From: Oasisia sp. SBJ-2009
Lineage: Eukaryota > Annelida > Polychaeta > Sabellida > Siboglinidae
NCBI GenBank assembly: GCA_964017155.1
Contig: OZ024862.1
Location: 38,723,175 to 38,787,174, forward strand
Length of the DNA stretch: 64,000 nt
Direction: 5' to 3'
Shown: positions 58,030-64,000 of the stretch, in pieces
Layout: each line of letters opens with the position of its first letter
Numbering within the stretch: the first letter of the stretch is position 1
Program-made: the position numbers and the translations under genes
The notes under the pieces: model-generated
The model's input: the letters and a program-made list of their open reading frames with translations, nothing else
Databases searched by the model: none
Told to the model about the DNA's origin: nothing

Positions 58030-58181
58030 TCAGTAGTCGGGGGGTGGAGGTGGAGGGGGTGGCAGTTGCCCTGGCCCGGGTCCTGGCCCCCTCATGGGGG
58101 GTGGTCGCATGCCCCTGAACTGTGGTGGGGGTGGCCTCATCCCCCTGGGAGGGGGTGGGCCACGAGGTGGACCCCCTCGGC
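58030..58181 (-). CDS. SF3B4: SF3B4 last exon, Pro-rich C-terminus
   Basis: Acceptor tttttttcag on the - strand. Codes [20 protein letters not shown] and a final poly-Pro run then D-Y. Stop TGA at 58030-58032. Confidence 0.95.
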
Positions 58182-60970
58182 CTGAAAAAAAAAACATCCA
58201 AACTTAAATGTAAGCAAATATTAATGTAAAACACACCCACACAATGTTGGTGAATTAATATATATGTATACATAATATACATAATATATATATAATATAT
58301 ATATAATATATATTTGACATATTTCATTCCAAAACTAAGTGACTTTGTGAAAATTTATTATTCAGTCTTGATGAAAGCAATGGACAAACTAAACTACAAA
58401 ATTATTGTTAACTTCTTAGTTGACATTCTTAACATTTTCACAATTGACCTAACAATCAATATTCAAAACTACTCAATCTTTTATTAAACTTATTATGTAC
58501 ATTACTTAACCTAATAATTAACTACATATTTAAACATAATAATAATAACATTTCTGTAGCGCCCATATCCTTAAAACGTTCAAGCTCAGAGGCGTAACAA
58601 ACGAAATCACTTGGCTAGTCATATATGGGGACAGGCAAAAGTTGTCACTGGAGCATGGAACCGCCGACAATTTATGGTTGAAAAGCAATTTCAAACAAAT
58701 ATGTTTCAGTTTTTTTTACAAAAGGTGTTTATAAGTTCCAGAAGATTTAATCATAATAGGGAGTTGATTCAAAATTGTTGACGCAGCCACAGAGAAAGCA
58801 CCTTTGCCAATAGTCGGCTTAGTTTAGGAACAAAAGGTTGTTTGGAAGCGTATGACCTAAGGGTCCTAGAGACACCAGAGATATGTAGCAGTTTAACCAA
58901 CAAGGTTTTAAAAGCTCTAGACACACTGTGGATGGGGCATTATTAACATACTGAGCATCAAAAGCTTGCTTACCACCAAACATAGGGGGTGGCCCACGGT
59001 TGGGACCCCTCCAGCCAGGGGGTGGGGGCCCTCGCATACCAGGGGGCATATTTCCCATATTTTGGAACATCCCTGGAGGTGGTCCAAACGGAGGTGGCCC
59101 CTGCATGTCTCCGCTGCCTGAAAAGTGAAAAATATATGGACATGAATTCATGAAAACATTTACAACATAGTCATCATTTAGATTTGTTTAATAAGCAGCA
59201 TAAACATTTATTTTGTATCCCACATTCCTCAGGACCGTGAGACTTGACAGACCTGTTCACTCAGACACCATCTGAGTTTCTCTGGGAAGCATCCAGCCAT
59301 ATGCTACAATTAATGCGCGAAGGCTGCTCGTACACATATCCACCACTGTCAATAGTCAGGTACTCATTTATACAGCTGAGTGAACTGGAGCAATGTAGAG
59401 TGAAAAAACTTGTCCAAGGTTTTAACACTGCAGCACAGGATTCAAACCCGAGTTCTCATAGTTGAGAGCCCGAAGCTCTACCCCTGAGCCATTATGCTCT
59501 ACATACATGTAGTTATAGCATACAGGTACTAGTTTACACCAAAGGAATAAAACAAAGGTAACAGTCAAACCACAGTGACTCCCTCTGAGACGAGTGGTTT
59601 GCCACTCTTCATTTTCACGGTTGGAGAACCGAACATTATGCGTGACCACCATTGTATTTACAGAAACTTAAAAATCCATGCGATTTTGAAGATCCCGGGC
59701 TTTCAAAACCTTGATTTTAACCAAGGGAAGTCCATGCTGTTCAAGAACTGAACCGCGTCAAATAATTACCTCTACTTGCATAAAACCAAAATCTGTACTT
59801 ACTGTGAGGGGGTCGGAGAGGAGGGGGCATGCCGGGGGGCATAGGGGGAGGAGCCATAGAGTTGCTCTGTGACGTGGAGGGGTAGCCCTCCATGTTGCTG
59901 TTGTCCGATGAGCCCCCTGAGCTAGACATTGGTGGAGGGGGAGCCATGGGGGGCATGGGCTTTGACATCGGTGGTGGTGGTGGTGCCCCTGAAATATGAA
60001 GTTGCCATAAACTACTAGCACTTTTAACAGTTCAATTTTTTGTTTATTTGTTATTTTAAAGGATGTTGTTTCCTCCTAAGTTTAATTTTTTTTTATTATT
60101 ATGTTCTTAAGACTAGAATAAATATATCAAAGGCACAATGCCTGCCAAATTGTGCTTATTTATTTTATTTAGCTCATCACAATATTAATTTGTTTCCACC
60201 ACACGACACAAACAAAATATAAAATTTGAAAACAAGATATAATGGCAATACATTTGGTATTATAAATTTGTTGCACAAAATAAAGCAATTTTAAAAAACC
60301 CACAGGAAACTAAATCGGTGTTAATATGTAACATTACCAATAATTTTTAACTTCCAACTTTTGAACCGAATACATTGAAGCCAAAAAACAATGGTAATTT
60401 TATCTCAGTTCAGTAATGAACCAAAATGTACAAATGACATTACAAAGATATGCTGCAAAAACGTATGGTATAATTCATTAACTTTATGAATAATAAATTA
60501 CGCAATTTTTATTTGGCCCATTTTCTAGTGTAATTTTACCTGGTGGCGGCATCATGCCAGGCGGTGGTGGCATGAACGGTGGCATGAATGGAGGCGGCAT
60601 CATGCCAGGTGGTGGTATGGGTGGTGGTACCGGTGGAGGTGGTACTGATGTGTTTGGAACTGACCCTCCTGGAAACACAGTTTCAAAAATGCACAATCAT
60701 GACATTAAACGACACAGTGAAAATGTTTCAGTGGAAAATATCATAGATGCGCTAAATGAGTTGGCAACAGCCTTCAGGTTTTCAAGTGTACATTTTACAC
60801 AAGGTAATGAGGCAAAACGAACTATTAATTAATATATATATATAATAGATTAATCATGTCGATATTTCTTTAACTCATCTGACTGAACTTGCCTATTTCG
60901 TACTGATAACCATTTCACCATTATGTTACTGATACAACATATTTGGTTCACTATTTTATTTCACTAGTTA

Positions 60971-61033
<63 letters not shown>

Positions 61034-63593
61034 TACATACATATACATATATATGTGTGACAAGACACCCATATATACTTGTGTCTCTTATGTAGGTGTC
61101 TCAAAGACTATTTAAAAATTACCTTTTTTATTCATAATCTGAATTAAACATACCCTGGGGGGTACTTTAAAAATAGTATAGTGAAATATAATAGTGAACC
61201 AAATATGTTGTATCAGTAACATAACGGTGAAATGGTTATCAGTAAGAAATAGGCAAGTTCAGTAAGATGTGTTAAGGAAATATTGACACGATTAAGCTAC
61301 CCTCATCTACCCTTACAAAGCAACTTACCAGGCATACCAGGCGGTGGGGCACCGGTACCCATGTCGCCCGACACAGGTGGGGGTGGGGGCGGCACAAGAG
61401 GTATAGATGGGGTGGTGGACGAGGGGTTCTGTTGACTTGGAGGGGCGTCTGCAAACAGCTGGTGGGGTCGGTCGGCCTGTGACAAGGGGTTCTGCACAGC
61501 CAGCAACCGCTCTGAAACACACGCATTGTTTTTAATAAACATCTGCCTGAAAAACACCCACAGCAGAGCCTGGGATATGAGAATGAAATGACAATGGCTT
61601 CCATAGCTTTATGTAGAGACCCGTCCACCCGTCATTTGGACGGGTAAAAACGAATATGGACGGGCAGAAATATGGGTGGACGGGTAAACAATTTAGAAGC
61701 AGGAAAAAAATGTCTTCCAAAACCATAGATATTGTTATTTATGCCTTGAAAGTGGGTGTAATTGGTGTCAAATGTGTGTTTGTAACCCTTTTCGGGTCAT
61801 CAGGCACATTTGAAAGTTTATAAACTGGCTTAACAGTTAACATCCATGTGTCCACCAAAACGTGTGACTGGCAATTATTTTATCCTGCATAAAGCCCTGA
61901 CGGCTTCAACCTGAAATATGACGTCAGTAAGAGAATCGCACACTGAACAACATAATGATGCAATAAATCTATGCAGACACTGCAAGAACACAACATACTG
62001 TGTACTACTGGTAAAGGTTAGCCTCGGTTACCCAGGCTTTGTGAGGTGGCGGCACCTTTCAGCCCCTCAACTCTGCCTGGGAAACTAATGCTCTGCATTT
62101 GTAACTGCCAGACGGCCTTACCCCAGATTAGGGGGTTTAGAGCATAGATACTCTGTGGGGTAGAGACACTGATCTCAGGCCAAATATGAAATAAAAATTT
62201 AAATAACGATATACGTTTACAAGATAATGATATCCTATGAAAAGTATTCAACATAGAACTTACATTAACACAAAAATAAGTAATAATTCAAATTTACAGT
62301 TGTTTATAAAATAAGAATTACGGCAAGATTAACCAGTATCCGTTAGGTGGCAGCATTGTCTAGCCCCACACGGATAGCATACAAATTAAATAAGGATACC
62401 TTTTTTTTTTATCAAATAATGCTGTATTATAAAAACTATTCAGAATTAACCTTATATTAACACAAAATAAACGGATTAACTAGTATCTGTGAGTTTATTG
62501 TATTGTTTAGATCACGCGGATAATATTCAAAAGCCGGCAGAATCACCAGACTGTCTTCTCGGCATAGTTATGCAGCCAACCGACAGTCAGTTAAGTAAGA
62601 CTAGGTAAAGGTTAGTTCTTATACAGTACAATATCTGGTCCTTACGATGAACTTCAAACATCATGATGCCACATTTGAAGGAATAATCTACTACACAATA
62701 CTGCGGGTTTTCTGCCTTAGATTTAACAGCTGTTTCGATGTAATGACGCATTTTTTTACTAGCTCATTATCTTAACGAAACGGTCCCGGGGTCAAGACAA
62801 GAGGTCAGTGGTGACCATCGTCCACTCACCAGCTGCTGATCCATGTCTCTCTCCTTTCGAGTCTTTCTTGAATGCATATGATATCGCAATAGCCCTGTTA
62901 CAGAGGTACTGGCCATTCATGGCCTCAATAGCCATGTCTGCCGCCTCGAAGCTCGCAAAGTTGATGAATGCATAGCCTTTGCTGTTGCCCGTGTCAGGAT
63001 CCCGCATAATCTGGTGAAACAACACCTCATTGCTTAAATATACTGGTGGTGATAAAATATGTGACAGGCTGCACCTGTTTGGACAGCACGATACTTTCCA
63101 AAAATGAGGTAAAACCAAGTTACATGATGAAAATGTAGATTTTAATTTTTCTCATTTTTTAGAAACACAAAACAATTTACTACTGGTTTGAATAATATTA
63201 TTTGGACTTACTGGCTATAACCAGAGCTTCTTTGCAAGGTTTGGACTGAAAGCTACATTATTTTTATCTCAGAACTTGTTTTCTTTGGGTGAAGCAATTC
63301 AACTTTAACAACCCATAACTTCCAAACAAACTGACCTACACAGTGGCCACTGATACGACCAAGTAGTCAGCGTGAGTAAGACACTACAAGTCTCCATTAC
63401 AACAATAACATCCATTTAAATATCTCCACGAACTGTGTCCTTTGACTGTAACACGAGCACCGACCTTTGGTGTCTGTAGAATGACTCCAAAGGCACTGAA
63501 CGTGTCGTAGAGCAGCTTCTCGTCTACCTCTGGGTCCAGGTTACCAATGAAGATGTTAGCGCCAACATCAAGATTCTTCTGGTGAGCCGAAGC
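58030..63593 (-). CDS. SF3B4: Splicing factor 3B subunit 4 (SAP49), 3' part of the gene, seven exons
   Basis: SF3B4 is part of the SF3b complex of the U2 snRNP. It contacts pre-mRNA just upstream of the branch point and binds SF3B2 through its RRMs. The exons code 367 residues from [10 protein letters not shown] to D-Y-stop. RRM2 comes first, with RNP2 I-F-I-G-N-L and RNP1 K-G-Y-A-F-I-N-F. Next are [13 protein letters not shown] and [18 protein letters not shown], almost as in human. The Pro/Gly/Met-rich tail ends P-P-P-P-D-Y. All introns are GT-AG and phases agree. RRM1 and the start codon, roughly 90 residues by comparison with human (424 aa), lie beyond 64000. Confidence 0.97.
58182..58544. 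other. SF3B4 last intron, left part, AT-rich
   Basis: Includes a TATATA/ATAATATA run at about 58258-58316. Nothing else is recognised. Confidence 0.5.
58545..58960 (-). mobile_element. Non-LTR retrotransposon 3' end fragment in an SF3B4 intron
   Basis: Related to 47370-47965. Shared blocks on the + strand are the (TAA)n tail, CCATATCCTTxAAA.GTTCAAGCTCAG, GAGGCG and GCAGCCACAGAGAAAGC. The frame is broken by shifts. It ends close to the donor of the neighbouring SF3B4 exon at 58974. Confidence 0.72.
58974..59117 (-). CDS. SF3B4: SF3B4 exon, Gly/Pro/Met-rich
   Basis: Acceptor cttttcag, donor GGTG|gtaagc. Codes [21 protein letters not shown] and [13 protein letters not shown]. Phase 1 in and 1 out. 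Confidence 0.93.
59230..59502 (-). mobile_element. SINE family A, - strand copy in an SF3B4 intron
   Basis: Read on the - strand: A box TGGCTCAGGGGTAGAGC, a degraded B box (GGTTTGAATCC), then the family body. The usual TATAAGAACTT end is shortened. The head is nearly identical to that of the copy at 24294. Confidence 0.87.
59803..59988 (-). CDS. SF3B4: SF3B4 exon, Pro/Met-rich with Ser/Asn stretch
   Basis: Acceptor atatttcag, donor CACA|gtaagt. Codes [10 protein letters not shown], a Ser/Asn linker ([11 protein letters not shown]) and [14 protein letters not shown]. Confidence 0.93.
60540..60668 (-). CDS. SF3B4: SF3B4 exon, poly-Pro/Met
   Basis: Acceptor gtttccag, donor CCAG|gtaaaa. Two G-M-M-P-P-P repeats around F-M-P-P-F-M-P-P. 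Phase 1 in and 1 out. Confidence 0.94.
60850..61295. mobile_element. Foldback element, 446 bp, with ~120-bp inverted arms
   Basis: 60850-60977 and about 61165-61295 are inverted copies of each other (shared AACTTGCCTATTTC, TACTGATAACCATTTCACC and CAACATATTTGGTTCACTAT). Arms end TTAATC/GATTAA. The centre holds a (TA)n tract and single-copy DNA. No ORF. It sits in an SF3B4 intron, ending 33 nt from the next exon's donor. Confidence 0.88.
61329..61511 (-). CDS. SF3B4: SF3B4 exon after RRM2
   Basis: Acceptor gtgtttcag, donor CCTG|gtaagt. Codes [24 protein letters not shown], diagnostic for SF3B4, then the first Pro-rich part. Confidence 0.97.
61512..62829. other. SF3B4 intron (1.3 kb) with a diverged internal duplication
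   Basis: About 62225-62340 and 62420-62520 share CATTAACACAAAA, GATTAACxAGTATC and further words, so look like an old tandem duplication. A TAGGGGGTTT/CTGCC-rich patch at 62025-62180 may be a further repeat. No exon is seen. Confidence 0.5.
62830..63010 (-). CDS. SF3B4: SF3B4 exon, second half of RRM2
   Basis: Acceptor tttcaccag, donor GCTG|gtgagt. Codes [18 protein letters not shown] (RNP1) and [10 protein letters not shown] through [16 protein letters not shown]. Confidence 0.98.
63465..63593 (-). CDS. SF3B4: SF3B4 exon, first half of RRM2
   Basis: Acceptor gtttttag, donor AAAG|gtcggt. Codes [22 protein letters not shown] (RNP2) to G-V-I-L-Q-T-P-K. Starts in phase 0. The donor has C at +3, which is less usual. 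Confidence 0.97.
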
Positions 63594-64000
63594 CTAAAAA
63601 CAAGCCAGATGTTGCCATGTCAATGATTCAAGAAGCACAGGAAAAAGTTAATAAATACCTGGTTTATTATTGGAAACGTGTCCAAAAGTGATGGATGTGT
63701 GATGTTTTTATTTTGTTATATGTTGATGGAGTGTTATCAATTAAAATATGGATAATTTTCAAAAATAAAAAATCTAAGATGTGTATAGAACACCCTATGA
63801 TAAGCAGCAATGTTACAAATACGTTTATTTTCCATTTACTCACTGCCAGACCTATTTGTAAATGGCTGTGTCTAGGAGAAAACATACATTATTTATGGGT
63901 ACTTGGTGTTAGTGTAATGAAATTCCTTGGCTGCTGATCCGACAAATATTCAGATTAGCTTGTTTACGACTGTGTGACAATTATTTACGAGTGAATATTG
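63594..64000. other. SF3B4 upstream intron, running off the window
   Basis: AT-rich with no RRM1 coding sequence on the - strand. The frames seen here have no domain. Confidence 0.6.

Noticed and set aside
58819..59151. Extended SF3B4 exon using the whole 110-codon - strand frame
   Set aside because: Family-like sequence stops at a good donor (58973), and the rest of the frame is LINE-derived.

Overview
This window is spliced nuclear DNA from an animal, most likely a lophotrochozoan such as a mollusc (the clade is inferred). Conserved proteins are split into short exons with GT/AG borders. Between them lies AT-rich DNA full of tRNA-headed SINEs, non-LTR retrotransposon tails, a Penelope-like fragment, small inverted-repeat elements and many minisatellites. 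Nothing bacterial, viral or CRISPR-like was seen.

Two conserved genes lie tail to tail. On the + strand, a Rap1 GTPase-activating protein (RAP1GAP family) is reconstructed from about 11.5 kb to 54.76 kb as 20 coding exons. All phases agree, giving 2559 nt and 852 residues. Its order is a novel N-terminus, a stretch resembling the end of a LIM domain, a GoLoco motif, the RapGAP catalytic domain with its Asn thumb, a Ser/Thr-rich tail and a C-terminal coiled coil. Exons 2-20 are well supported, though exon 2's link to the rest rests on phase. Exon 1 lies in a CpG-rich block and is tentative. On the - strand, SF3B4 (SF3b subunit SAP49 of the U2 snRNP) occupies 58.03-63.59 kb as seven exons coding the second RRM and the Pro/Gly/Met-rich tail. 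Its first RRM and start codon lie beyond the right edge.

Layout: 1-10 kb holds a non-LTR fragment and simple repeats. 10.3-11.7 kb is the CpG-rich block with exon 1. 11.7-27.6 kb is the giant first intron, with a 2.6 kb array of 57-bp units and SINEs. 27.6-54.8 kb holds the other 19 exons. 54.8-58 kb is 3'UTR and intergenic DNA with a 20-bp minisatellite. 58-64 kb is SF3B4.

The most unusual feature is how tandem arrays sit against splice sites. In at least four RAP1GAP introns an array begins at, or within about 25 nt of, the 5' splice site. In one case the array copies the exon end and its donor about a dozen times. Other structured DNA includes a 28-bp-arm intronic hairpin, an array whose unit is itself a hairpin, a 446-bp foldback element in SF3B4 and a MITE with 12-bp terminal inverted repeats. 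No complete undescribed gene system was identified.
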